Shown: positions 18,337-26,145 of the stretch, piece after piece
How the letters are laid out: the number at the start of each line of letters is the position of its first letter
How positions within the stretch are numbered: position 1 is the stretch's first letter
Source: Gammaproteobacteria bacterium
GTDB taxonomy: Bacteria > Pseudomonadota > Gammaproteobacteria > Enterobacterales > Permianibacteraceae
Reading direction: 5' to 3'
Assembly (NCBI GenBank): GCA_016182845.1
Contig: JACPFT010000015.1
Coordinates: forward strand, 1-64,000
Length of the DNA stretch: 64,000 nucleotides
Made by a program: the position numbers and the translations under genes
The notes under the pieces: generated by a model
Seen by the model: the letters and a program-made list of their open reading frames with translations, nothing else
Told to the model about the DNA's origin: nothing
Database searches by the model: none

Positions 18337-19689
18337 ATGGCCAAGGATAAATCCCAGATTCTGCTGGTGGACGACGACCCCAGCCTGCTCAAGCTGCTGT
18401 CCATGCGCCTGGAAGCGGAGGGCTACGCGGTGAGCACGGCCAGCAGCGGCGAAGAGGCCTTGCACAAGCTCAAGCTCTCGCCGCCGGACCTCTTGATTAC
18501 CGATCTCCGCATGGAGGGCATGGACGGCATGGGCGTGCTCAAGGCCGTGCAGCAGGCGGCGCCCAGCCTGCCGGTGATCATGATCACCGCCCACGGCTCG
18601 ATACCCGACGCGGTGGCCGCCGCGCAACAGGGCGTGTTCGCCTTCCTCACCAAGCCCATCGACAAGGAAGAACTGCTCAAGACCCTGCGCAAGGCCCTGG
18701 AGGTCTCCGGCCGCAGCGAGAGCGCCGACGAGGGCTGGCGTGCCGAGATCATCACCCGCTCGCCGGTGATGCAGGAACTCCTGGCCCAAGCCAAGCTGGT
18801 GGCCGGCTCCGATGTCTCCATCCTGCTGCTGGGCGAATCGGGCACGGGCAAGGAGCTACTGGCCCAGGCCATCCACAAGGCCAGCAAGCGTGCCAAGGCG
18901 GCCTTCGTGGCCCTGAACTGCGGCGCCATGCCCGAGCAATTGCTGGAGAGCGAGCTCTTTGGCCATGCCAAGGGCGCATTCACCGGCGCGGTGGCGGCCC
19001 ATCGCGGCCTTTTCCAGACCGCCGATACCGGCACGATCTTCCTGGACGAGATCGGCGACATGCCCTTTCCGTTACAGGTCAAGCTCCTGCGCGTGCTCCA
19101 GGAGCGGCAGATCCGGCCCGTGGGTTCGACCCAGGTCGTCGAGGTGGATGCCCGGGTGATCTCCGCGACCCATAGCGATCTGGAGGCCGCCCTGGCCAAG
19201 GGCGAGTTCCGCGAGGACTTGTTCTACCGCCTAAACGTGGTGTCCCTCAAGCTGCCGCCCCTACGTGACCGGCGCGAGGACATTCCCCTGCTGGCCAACC
19301 ATTTCCTGAAAAAGATCATCGCCAAGGCGCCCGGCCATGTGCGCTCCTTCGCCCCCGATGCCGTGGAAATGCTGGTGTCCGCACCCTGGCCGGGCAATGT
19401 GCGCCAGCTCTACAACCTGGTGGAGCAGACGGTGGCCTTGTGCACGACGCCGGTGATCCCGGCCAGCCTGGTGCAGAAGGCCCTGCGCTCCGGAGGCGTC
19501 CAGCAACTGCCCTCCCTCAATGACGCCCGCGATCAGTTCGAGCGCGACTACCTGGTCAAGCTGCTGCAGATCTCCGACGGCAATGTCAGCCAGGCCGCGC
19601 GCCTGGCGCAACGCAACCGTACGGACTTCTACAAGCTCCTGGCCAAGCACGAGATCGATCTGGAAGCCTTCAAGGGCAAGGACGATTAG
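18337..19689 (+). CDS. glrR: Sigma-54-dependent response regulator, GlrR/QseF-like
   Basis: NtrC-type activator. 450 residues: receiver domain (about 5-120) with phospho-acceptor Asp56 in LLITDLRMEGMDG; AAA+ domain (about 140-380) with Walker A GESGTGKE, sigma-54 contact loop GAFTGA (213-218) and Walker B FLDEIGDMP; and a short Fis-type HTH (about 405-447, DGNVSQAARLAQRNRTDFYK). The ATG at 18337 has GAGGA six bases upstream. Immediately downstream are three TGTC-N10-GACA operators and a sigma-54 promoter, so a probable target is adjacent. Confidence 0.93.
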   Translation: MAKDKSQILLVDDDPSLLKLLSMRLEAEGYAVSTASSGEEALHKLKLSPPDLLITDLRMEGMDGMGVLKAVQQAAPSLPVIMITAHGSIPDAVAAAQQGVFAFLTKPIDKEELLKTLRKALEVSGRSESADEGWRAEIITRSPVMQELLAQAKLVAGSDVSILLLGESGTGKELLAQAIHKASKRAKAAFVALNCGAMPEQLLESELFGHAKGAFTGAVAAHRGLFQTADTGTIFLDEIGDMPFPLQVKLLRVLQERQIRPVGSTQVVEVDARVISATHSDLEAALAKGEFREDLFYRLNVVSLKLPPLRDRREDIPLLANHFLKKIIAKAPGHVRSFAPDAVEMLVSAPWPGNVRQLYNLVEQTVALCTTPVIPASLVQKALRSGGVQQLPSLNDARDQFERDYLVKLLQISDGNVSQAARLAQRNRTDFYKLLAKHEIDLEAFKGKDD

Positions 19690-19702
19690 CCCCTGCTCGG
19701 GC

Positions 19703-19720
19703 TGTTGCCAATTGGCGACA
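19703..19720. promoter_or_regulatory. GlrR-type operator, site 1
   Basis: TGTTGCCAATTGGCGACA: a near match (one base off) to TGTC-N10-GACA, the pattern bound by E. coli GlrR upstream of glmY. The inner GCCAATTGGC is a perfect palindrome. It starts 14 bases after the glrR stop. Confidence 0.7.
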
Positions 19721-19732
19721 GCCCATCTTCCC

Positions 19733-19750
19733 TGTCGCTTATCGGCGACA
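19733..19750. promoter_or_regulatory. GlrR-type operator, site 2
   Basis: TGTCGCTTATCGGCGACA fits TGTC-N10-GACA exactly. Its centre is 30 bases from the centre of site 1, about three helical turns. Confidence 0.8.
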
Positions 19751-19809
19751 CGTGTAACATACTGTTTTGTAAGTATTTTTCATGCACGAGCGGCGCCCCC
19801 TCAGAAAGC

Positions 19810-19827
19810 TGTCGCCATTTGGCGACA
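19810..19827. promoter_or_regulatory. GlrR-type operator, site 3
   Basis: TGTCGCCATTTGGCGACA fits TGTC-N10-GACA exactly and is an almost perfect palindrome. Its centre is 77 bases from site 2 and about 90 bases upstream of the sigma-54 promoter, normal enhancer distance. Confidence 0.82.
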
Positions 19828-19902
19828 GTCCAGAGCGAAGCGGAGTGGGCTTGCGGGCTGGAAAAAACAAATATTCCTTACAATTCAGTGCGTTGCAATT
19901 AT

Positions 19903-19918
19903 TGGCACGCTACCTGCT
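19903..19918 (+). promoter_or_regulatory. Sigma-54 promoter
   Basis: TGGCACGCTACCTGCT matches the -24/-12 consensus TGGCACG-N4-TTGCW with a single mismatch (C for the first T). Initiation would fall near 19930, leaving a leader of about 30 bases with GGAG before the EF-hand ATG at 19960. The AT-rich stretch 19860-19900 between enhancers and promoter is where an IHF bend would be expected, though I see no exact IHF site. Confidence 0.82.
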
Positions 19919-19959
19919 TTAGTCCGATACACACGCTTTACGCTGTATCGGAGTCCACC

Positions 19960-20169
19960 ATGAAGAACATCCTGTTTGCCGTCACCCTGATTGTCTCGGC
20001 CGTTGCCTTTGCCGACAACAATGGGCGCTTCGCGGATGTGGATGCCGATCAGAATGGTTTGGTGAGCCTGGAAGAAGCCCAGAGCATCGCCAGCCTGAGC
20101 CAGGACTTTGCTGCCCTGGACGTTGACGCCGACGGCCAGCTGTCCAGCGACGAGTTCCAGCAGTTCTAA
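19960..20169 (+). CDS. Small secreted EF-hand protein
   Basis: 69 residues. Signal peptide (1 to about 18, MKNILFAVTLIVSAVAFA) then two canonical 12-residue EF-hand loops: DADQNGLVSLEE and DVDADGQLSSDE, with acidic residues at positions 1, 3, 12 and Asp or Asn at 5. Predicted to bind two calcium ions in the periplasm. The GGAG ribosome-binding site is six bases upstream. It is preceded by a sigma-54 promoter and three GlrR-type sites and followed by a strong terminator, so it is probably a monocistronic member of the GlrR regulon. Function otherwise unknown. Confidence 0.88.
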   Translation: MKNILFAVTLIVSAVAFADNNGRFADVDADQNGLVSLEEAQSIASLSQDFAALDVDADGQLSSDEFQQF

Positions 20170-20214
20170 GGTTTTAAAAACCAGACATCGCCTGATGTTT
20201 GGTTCGCAAGCGCA

Positions 20215-20241
20215 GGGGTGACGAGAGTCACCCCTTTTTTT
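20215..20241 (+). terminator. Rho-independent terminator of the EF-hand gene
   Basis: GGGGTGAC-GAGA-GTCACCCC, a perfect eight-base-pair stem, followed by seven T residues. A weaker hairpin (CCAGACATC/TGATGTTTGG) lies just upstream at about 20180-20203. Confidence 0.95.
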
Positions 20242-20258
20242 CGCCGGTTTTTCGCCTC

Positions 20259-20546
20259 TCAGCCCAGTTCCTGCGTCCAAGGGTCGGAACGGCCGATCAT
20301 CTGCTGCACCGGCTCGTCGGTGGACAGGCTGCGCGCCAACTCGTCCACCAGTTCGGCCCAATCCCCATCCTCTCGCCAGGCCTCGCGCAGGAAGCGTGCC
20401 TGGGCCTTGTTCCAGTAGGGCGCATCGGCCAGGCTCATGCCCACCGGCAGCCGATGGCTGGCCAGGAAGTGTCGCATGCTGTAGGCGTCTGCCGGCAGGC
20501 CCAGCTGTTCGAACAGGGTGGTCATGGAATAGGCGCTGGTGTACAT
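20259..20546 (-). CDS. DUF2789 family protein
   Basis: 95 residues. The opening SMTTLFEQLGLPADAYSMRHFLASHR and the central FLREAWREDGDWAELVDELARSL match the small helical DUF2789 family common in gammaproteobacteria. No known function. It is separated from the LysR gene by about 110 bases. Confidence 0.8.
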   Translation of the reverse strand: MYTSAYSMTTLFEQLGLPADAYSMRHFLASHRLPVGMSLADAPYWNKAQARFLREAWREDGDWAELVDELARSLSTDEPVQQMIGRSDPWTQELG

Positions 20547-20657
20547 GATGGCTCCCCTCGCGTGCTCCGTATCTTTCTTAACACTACACCCGCGAGACGG
20601 GGATGCAAGTCCCTTCGCCAGGCCGGCACGCCTGGCGGGCGCCCGTCTCAGACGCCC

Positions 20658-21557
20658 TCAGGCCGAGCCCTCGGCGGCGAAATGATCGAGGAAGGCGCGC
20701 AGCTTGAGGGGCATGTGTTTGCCGGGCAGCCAGACGGCGTGGACGGTGGCGGCATAGGGCGGCTCGAACCGCCAGTCGCCAAGCACGGGGCAGAGCTCGC
20801 CCCGAGCCAGGGCGGCCTCGGCGGCGAACTGCGGCACCAGGGCCAGGCCGGCGCCGGCCTGGGCCGCCGCGACCAGGGCCGCGCTATTGTTGATGCGCAG
20901 GCGCGTGCACACGCTCACCGCCACGCGCTCCTCTCCGCGGTACAGGCTCCATTCCCCGCCGAACTCGCCATAGCCCAGATGCAGGCAGGCATGCTCCGTC
21001 AACGCCTCGGGCCGTTCGGGCAGACCCCGCCGCTCGAGGTAGGCCGGACTGGCCACCAGCACATAGCGCACCGCCATGAGCGGCCGGGCGATCCAGCCGG
21101 GCGCCGGCTGGCGGGTGATGCGCAGCGCCAGGTCGATGCCCTCTTCCGCCAGATCCACCATGCGGTCCGTCAGGCTCAGCTCCAGGCCGATGCCTGGAAA
21201 GCGGTCCAGGAAGCCGGGCAGGCGCGGCGCCAGCCAGGCCTGCCCGAAGACCACGGGCGCAGAGAGCCGCAGCAGGCCGCGAGCCTCGCCGGCCTGGGCT
21301 CCGGCCAGGCTCCGTAAAGCGCGCAGGATCTCCCCGACTTGGCGCGCGCCGGCATGGACTTCCCGGCCCAACTCGGTGGGCGACAGGCTGCGCGTCGTAC
21401 GGTTCAAGAGGCGTGCGCCCAGCTCGCGCTCCAGACGCGAGACTTGTCGACTGACCGCCGAAGTGGTCAGCCCCAGGTGCCGGGCGGCCGAGGAGAAGCT
21501 GCCCGATTCCACTACCTGGGCAAATACGCGCAAGGCTTCCGCATTGGGCTCAGACAT
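20658..21557 (-). CDS. LysR-family transcriptional regulator
   Basis: 299 residues from the ATG at 21557 (GGAAA five bases upstream); an ATG three codons earlier is possible. N-terminal winged helix (about 5-62) with GSFSSAARHLGLTTSAVSRQ; substrate-binding domain about 92-290, of the AaeR/DsdC-like subgroup that includes many orphan regulators. Divergent from the PhzF-family gene, with a perfect interrupted palindrome between them, so it probably controls that gene and itself. The co-inducer is unknown. Confidence 0.9.
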   Translation of the reverse strand: MSEPNAEALRVFAQVVESGSFSSAARHLGLTTSAVSRQVSRLERELGARLLNRTTRSLSPTELGREVHAGARQVGEILRALRSLAGAQAGEARGLLRLSAPVVFGQAWLAPRLPGFLDRFPGIGLELSLTDRMVDLAEEGIDLALRITRQPAPGWIARPLMAVRYVLVASPAYLERRGLPERPEALTEHACLHLGYGEFGGEWSLYRGEERVAVSVCTRLRINNSAALVAAAQAGAGLALVPQFAAEAALARGELCPVLGDWRFEPPYAATVHAVWLPGKHMPLKLRAFLDHFAAEGSA

Positions 21558-21587
21558 TGTTTCCATATTCTCAACATTCCATTGAAC

Positions 21588-21602
21588 AACAACGTCATTG
21601 TT
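21588..21602. promoter_or_regulatory. Candidate LysR-family operator
   Basis: AACAACGTCATTGTT is AACAA-N5-TTGTT, a perfect interrupted dyad in the gap between the LysR gene and phzF-like gene. A related half-copy (AACAACAATGTCAT) follows at about 21620-21633, fitting the recall-site plus activation-site layout of LysR regulators. Confidence 0.6.
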
Positions 21603-21668
21603 ACCTAGCGCGCATTTAACAACAATGTCATCAATGCCAAGCACTGGCGGCCCTGCGAGTACCTCCCC

Positions 21669-22544
21669 ATGAATCGGTCCGTCTACCGCGTCCATGCCTT
21701 CACCGACGGCGAGGCCGGCGGCAATCCCGCCGGGGTCGTGCCCTATGCCGATGGCCTGGGCCCGGCCCAGAAGCAAGCCATCGCCGCCCGTCTGGGCCTG
21801 TCGGAGACCGCCTTCGTCTCCACCTCCACCCAGGCCAACTGCAAGCTGGAATTCTTCACGCCGACGCGCCAGATCGCCCACTGCGGCCATGCCACGATCG
21901 CCGCCTTCTCCCTGCTGCGCCAACTGGGGAGGCTCCCCGCCGGCCCCGCCAGCAAGGAGACCATCGACGGCCTGCGCCGCATCGAACTGGACCGCGAACT
22001 GGCCTATATGGAGCAGAAGGCGCCGCGCTACGCGGAGTTGGATGCCGGCCAACAAGCGGCGGCACTGGCCGGCCTGGGCCTGGACGCCTCGGCGCTCCAT
22101 ACCGGGCTGGCGCCCTGCATCGTCGACACCGGCAATGGCTTCCTGCTCCTGCCGCTGCGGAACGAGGCGGCGGTGTCCGGCATCCAGCCACGGCTCGACG
22201 CCATCGCGGCCCTCAGCGAGCGTTTCGATCTGATCGGCTTTTATGCCTTCTCACTGGAAGCCCGCCAGCCCGGCCGCCAGGCCGGCGCGCGCATGTTCGC
22301 GCCGCGTTACGGCATCGCCGAGGAAGCCGCGACCGGCATGGCCGCCGGCCCCCTGGCCTGCTTCCTGCGGGAGCGGATGGGCATGGAACGGGAGGTGTTC
22401 GCCATCGAACAAGGCCGGCTGATGCCGGAGCCATCGCCCAGCGTGATCGAGGTGCGCCTGGATCTGGATGGCGCGGGATGCATCCGGGGGCTGATGGCCG
22501 GGGGGCGGGCGCGGATCGTGGAGCAAATGGAGTTCTCGCTCTAG
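21669..22544 (+). CDS. PhzF family isomerase
   Basis: 291 residues, diaminopimelate-epimerase-like fold. Key motifs: VHAFTDGEAGGNPAGVV near the N-terminus, LSETAFV with the family catalytic Glu (about residue 45), HCGHATIAAF, and the C-terminal EEAATGMAAGPLACFL. Substrate cannot be inferred; no phenazine genes are nearby. Paired with the divergent LysR regulator. Confidence 0.88.
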   Translation: MNRSVYRVHAFTDGEAGGNPAGVVPYADGLGPAQKQAIAARLGLSETAFVSTSTQANCKLEFFTPTRQIAHCGHATIAAFSLLRQLGRLPAGPASKETIDGLRRIELDRELAYMEQKAPRYAELDAGQQAAALAGLGLDASALHTGLAPCIVDTGNGFLLLPLRNEAAVSGIQPRLDAIAALSERFDLIGFYAFSLEARQPGRQAGARMFAPRYGIAEEAATGMAAGPLACFLRERMGMEREVFAIEQGRLMPEPSPSVIEVRLDLDGAGCIRGLMAGGRARIVEQMEFSL

Positions 22545-22575
22545 GCGGGAATCCGCGAGGCGCACATGCAAAGAA

Positions 22576-22600
22576 ATAAGGCGCCACTCGGGCGCCTTAT
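22576..22600. terminator. Bidirectional terminator between phzF-like gene and yqiK
   Basis: ATAAGGCGCC-ACTCG-GGCGCCTTAT, a perfect 10-base-pair stem with A/T flanks, between convergent stop codons at 22544 and 22626. Confidence 0.85.
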
Positions 22601-22625
22601 CGCGATGCGGGCACTCAGCTCAGGC

Positions 22626-24362
22626 TTATGAGACCCGCGTCGACGCCTGACCGGTTGCCTGGGCCAGGGCATTGATGTCCCCGGCCTTGAGCCCGATTTC
22701 GGCGAGCAGGGAGTCCAGCAGCGGCGCCTGGGCCCGGTAGCGCAGGGCGCTGTTGACCACCTGGTCGGCCAGGGAGCCGTTGCCGGCCTCGGCGCTTTCG
22801 CCATTCCCGCCCTGGCCGGCGCCCAGGCCCTGCACCTGCAGGATCTTGATGTCGCTGATCTGCTCCATGGGCTTGACGCTCTGGGCGATGATCTCGGGCA
22901 GCTGCTGGATCAGGCTCATGCGGATCTGCATGGCGATCTGCTCCACGGACAGGGTGTTGGCGGCCTCGTTGACGGCACGCTTACCCTCGGCCTCGACGCT
23001 GTACTTGCGCGCCAGGGCATCGGCCAGCATCACCTCGGCATCGGCGCGGCCCTTGGCTTCCAGGCGGGCCTTCTCGGCATCGGCATGGGCGGCGATGCGC
23101 AGGGCCTCGGCGCGATCCTCGGCGGCGCGCTTTTCGGCCTCGGCTGCCACGGTCAGGCCGATGGCCTCCTTCTCGGCCAGCTGCCGGGCCAGCACCAGCT
23201 CCACCGCCTTCTCGCGCTCGGCGCGCTGGGTCTCGCGCACCGTCACCACGGATTCCTCTTCCTTCACCGCCTCGGCGCGGGCCTTGTCGGCCAGGGCCTT
23301 GGCCTCGGATTCGGCGCGGGACTTCTCGGCGACGGCGATGGCGCGCTCCTGCTCGGCCAGCTCGATGGCCTTGCGCCGCTCGATCTCGGCCTCTTCCACG
23401 GCGCGCTGCTTGGCGATCTCCATTTCGCGCACGGCCCGCTCTTTCTGGGTGTTCTCGTTCTGTATGTCGCGCTCGGCGGTGATCTTCTTCAGGTCGACTT
23501 CGCGCTTGGCCGCGATGGCGGCCTCCTCGGCCTCGCGGGACTTCTCGGCCTGCTCGCGGGCGATCTCCGTGCTCTGGGAGGCCTTGCGGATCAGGATCTC
23601 CCGCTCCTGCTCCAGGCGCGCGTACTCTTCCTCGCGAGAGATCTGCAGCTTGGTGCGTTCCGCTTCCAGGTTCTTCTGCTTGATGGCGAGTTCCGTGTCC
23701 TGCTCGATGTCGTTGCGCTTCTTGCGCCGCGACTCGATGGCCTCGGTCAGCTTGGTCAGGCCCTCGGCGTCGAAGGCGTTCTGGGGATTGAAGTGCTCGA
23801 AACCGGTCTGGTCCAGGCCGGTCAGGGACACGGTCTCCAGCTCCAGGCCGTTCTTGAGCAGGTCCTCGGATACCACCTGCTGCACTTTCTGCACGAAGTC
23901 GACGCGCTTCTCGTGCAATTCCTCCATGGCCATCTCGGCGGCCACGGCGCGCAGGGCGTCGACGAACTTGCCCTCCACCAGCTCCTTCAACTCCTCCGGG
24001 TTCATGGTCTTGAGGCCCAGGGTCTGGGCGGCATTGGCGATGGACTCGGCGAGCGGCTTGACGCGCACGTAGAACTCGGCGGTGACGTCGACGCGCATGC
24101 GATCACGTGTGATCAGGGCCTGTTCGGCGGCGCGGCGCACTTCCAGGCGCAGGGTGTTCATGTTGACCGGGATGATCTCGTGCAGCACCGGCAGGACGAT
24201 GGCGCCGCCGTTGACGATGACCTTCTCGCCGCTGAAGCCGGTGCGCACGAAGGACACTTCCTTGGTGGCGCGCTTGTATAGCCGCGCCAGGATGAAGCCC
24301 AGGGTCATCAGCGCCACCAGCACCAGGCCGGCAATGATCAGAATGGGGATCAGGTTTTCCAT
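22626..24362 (-). CDS. yqiK: Flotillin-like SPFH protein (YqiK family)
   Basis: Membrane microdomain scaffold. 578 residues: N-terminal membrane segment (about 4-26, LIPILIIAGLVLVALMTLGFI), SPFH/band-7 domain (about 35-215, with SFVRTGFSGEKVIVNGG), then a very long helical coiled coil rich in Glu, Ala, Arg and Lys (about 230-500) and a tail with GLGAGQGGNGESAEAG. The longer open frame upstream is antisense or out of frame to yqiJ. It is last in a pspA-yqiJ-yqiK operon. Confidence 0.92.
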   Translation of the reverse strand: MENLIPILIIAGLVLVALMTLGFILARLYKRATKEVSFVRTGFSGEKVIVNGGAIVLPVLHEIIPVNMNTLRLEVRRAAEQALITRDRMRVDVTAEFYVRVKPLAESIANAAQTLGLKTMNPEELKELVEGKFVDALRAVAAEMAMEELHEKRVDFVQKVQQVVSEDLLKNGLELETVSLTGLDQTGFEHFNPQNAFDAEGLTKLTEAIESRRKKRNDIEQDTELAIKQKNLEAERTKLQISREEEYARLEQEREILIRKASQSTEIAREQAEKSREAEEAAIAAKREVDLKKITAERDIQNENTQKERAVREMEIAKQRAVEEAEIERRKAIELAEQERAIAVAEKSRAESEAKALADKARAEAVKEEESVVTVRETQRAEREKAVELVLARQLAEKEAIGLTVAAEAEKRAAEDRAEALRIAAHADAEKARLEAKGRADAEVMLADALARKYSVEAEGKRAVNEAANTLSVEQIAMQIRMSLIQQLPEIIAQSVKPMEQISDIKILQVQGLGAGQGGNGESAEAGNGSLADQVVNSALRYRAQAPLLDSLLAEIGLKAGDINALAQATGQASTRVS

Positions 24363-24403
24363 GGGACGGCGACTCCTTGTTGTCGTCTGGGGGGGATGTC
24401 TGG

Positions 24404-25084
24404 CTATTCCGGCCGCTCGGCCAGATGGGGATTGGGGTTGACGATGGCGCGGTAGACCGTGCCACGGTGTTCGGTCAGCAGCACTTGGGTTCCGGCAGTA
24501 AAGCTCTCGCCCTCGCCGTCCGGCTCCACCAGGAAATAATGGGTCTGCCCATGCTGATCGCGGGCCTTGGCCTCGGCCGGCTGGCCGGGGCGCGCCGTGC
24601 CCAGGGTGATGGTGGCGATGCGGCCCACCAAGGTGTCGGCGGAGACGGCCGTGGTCTCGTCCTTGGGCATGGCGCGGTGCAGCCAGCCGCCCACCAGGCG
24701 GGTCAGGGGCAGGGCCGCCGCCAGGGCCGGCAACCAGGCCAGCCAGCCGGGCAGGTAGACGCCCGCCAGGCCCTGCACCAGGTTCTGTATGCCCAGGCCG
24801 CAGAGCCCGAACAGGGTCAGCAGCACGACCAGCAACATCAGCACCGGCACCTGCCCGACGCGCAGCCAGCCCAGGACCCGGGTCAGGCTGTTCTCGGCCT
24901 CGGGCAGGCCGGCCTCGGCATGGACCTCGAGCTCGGCGCCCAGCTCCGGCGCCAAGCCCTCCAACAGCCCGGACAGGCCGGCGCCCAGCAGGCTGAAGAC
25001 GCCTTCCAGGACAGCCAGCAGCAGCATCAGGGCCAGGGCCACGGAAAACGCCAGATTCTCGTCGGCGGTCAGCAATTCCCACAT
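24404..25084 (-). CDS. yqiJ: YqiJ-like inner membrane protein (NfeD/OB-fold)
   Basis: 226 residues. Three predicted membrane helices (about 12-42, 72-98 and 107-128), then a C-terminal OB-fold (about 150-215) with LVGRIATITLGTARPGQPAEA. Belongs to the YqiJ family that partners with flotillin YqiK, much as NfeD pairs with FloT in Gram-positives. It ends 42 bases before yqiK and starts 11 bases after the PspA-like gene. Confidence 0.88.
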   Translation of the reverse strand: MWELLTADENLAFSVALALMLLLAVLEGVFSLLGAGLSGLLEGLAPELGAELEVHAEAGLPEAENSLTRVLGWLRVGQVPVLMLLVVLLTLFGLCGLGIQNLVQGLAGVYLPGWLAWLPALAAALPLTRLVGGWLHRAMPKDETTAVSADTLVGRIATITLGTARPGQPAEAKARDQHGQTHYFLVEPDGEGESFTAGTQVLLTEHRGTVYRAIVNPNPHLAERPE

Positions 25085-25094
25085 GGGCGGGACC

Positions 25095-25775
25095 TCAGGC
25101 CTTGCCGTCTTGGCCAGCGGCCTTCATGGCCGCCAGGCGTTCGGCGACGCGGTTGCGCCGAGCCAGCTCCTCCAGCTCCGCCAGCTGCCGGCCGTTGCCC
25201 GAGGCCTCGCGCGGCGGCAGGCCGCTGGCGGCCCCTAGGACCCGCTCGAAGGCGGCGCCGGCCTGGTCGGCACGGCGCTCAGCCGGGGCTGTGCCGGCGG
25301 GCATGCCGGGTTGCGCCGGCGCCTGACGCTCGGCCTGCTGCTTCTGAAAGGCCTGGAGCTCGGCGCGCATGTCCCGGCGCTTGGCCTGCAAGGCCTGGAC
25401 ATAGGCCTCCAGCTCCTTTTCCCGGGCCAGGCAGTCGGCGATAGTAGCCTCCAGGACCGGTAGCCGCGCCTCGATGTCCATCTGCTCGGCGATGCCCGCC
25501 TCGGCGAGATCGTCGCGGCCTTCGGCCACGGCCAGCTCCAGCTGCCCGGCCAGGTTTTCGTGGCGGGCGTTCTCTTCCATCAGGCGCTTGCTGGTGACGT
25601 GCTTCTGGGCGAGCTGCTGGCCCAGTTCGGCCCGCACCTCGTCGATAACGGCATCGATCTCGCGGATCGCCTGCTCCATGACCGCCTCGGGTGCGGCATT
25701 CTCCACGGCCGAGACCAAGGCATTCAGACTGCCGCTGACCAGGCGGCCGACGCGGCGGGCTAGGTTTTCGTTCAT
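25095..25775 (-). CDS. PspA/IM30 family protein
   Basis: 226 residues, almost all helical. Starts MNENLARRVGRLVSGSLNALVSAVENAAPEAVMEQ without the repeated amphipathic profile of E. coli PspA but with the PspA/IM30 core through about residue 150. A proline/alanine hinge (about 155-180, QAPAQPGMPAGTAPAERR) precedes a C-terminal helix. Predicted to stabilise the inner membrane with YqiJ and flotillin YqiK. ATG follows GGAG closely. No pspF or pspBC is nearby. Confidence 0.85.
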   Translation of the reverse strand: MNENLARRVGRLVSGSLNALVSAVENAAPEAVMEQAIREIDAVIDEVRAELGQQLAQKHVTSKRLMEENARHENLAGQLELAVAEGRDDLAEAGIAEQMDIEARLPVLEATIADCLAREKELEAYVQALQAKRRDMRAELQAFQKQQAERQAPAQPGMPAGTAPAERRADQAGAAFERVLGAASGLPPREASGNGRQLAELEELARRNRVAERLAAMKAAGQDGKA

Positions 25776-25785
25776 GACGCTCTCC

Positions 25786-25950
25786 TTATTGCGATTCCTG
25801 ACTTCGTTCGATGAGGCGGGCGAGTTCTAGCACCGAGCCCAGCCTGTCCTTGAGCGAACCGGCATCGTAGCATGGACTCTGGCGGGTGAGCGCCAGCTGC
25901 AAAACGCCGTCTATCAACCGTCCCAGTCGCTCGATCAGTCCCTGCTCCAA
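25786..25950 (-). CDS. Possible small ORF leading into the PspA-like gene
   Basis: A 54-codon frame from TTG at 25950 to TAA at 25786, ending 10 bases before the pspA-like ATG. The peptide is amphipathic: LEQGLIERLGRLIDGVLQLA, then LTRQSPCYDAGSLKDRLGSV and LELARLIERSQESQ. There is no ATG in the frame, and an upstream in-frame TGA bounds it. The amphipathic, leucine-rich character and tight spacing to pspA argue for a real peptide; the lack of a good start and ribosome-binding site argues against. Confidence 0.35.
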   Translation of the reverse strand: MEQGLIERLGRLIDGVLQLALTRQSPCYDAGSLKDRLGSVLELARLIERSQESQ

Positions 25951-26145
25951 GGCGCGCAGACCCTGGGGCGACCGCTCGCCGGCGCCGGGCCGGCGCCAAG
26001 GCTTCCAAGGTCAGCGCCAAGGCAAATCATCGCGTTCGCCAACCTTCCTCCCCCCCTGTCGGTTACAATGCCCGTCCTTCGGGAGGCCCCGCCAGTGACC
26101 GGGGATTTCCCGGTCCCCGAGCCTCCTGCCACCAGATCCGCAGAC

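Noticed and set aside
22626-25082. 818-codon frame joining yqiK with sequence antisense or out of frame to yqiJ
   Set aside because: Family alignment and a start at 24362 show yqiK begins there; the extension merely lacks stops in GC-rich sequence.
25772-26020. 82-codon minus-strand frame starting MALTLEALAPARRRRAV
   Set aside because: Arginine/proline-rich, no recognisable fold. The alternative frame at 25786-25950 is a better small-ORF candidate.
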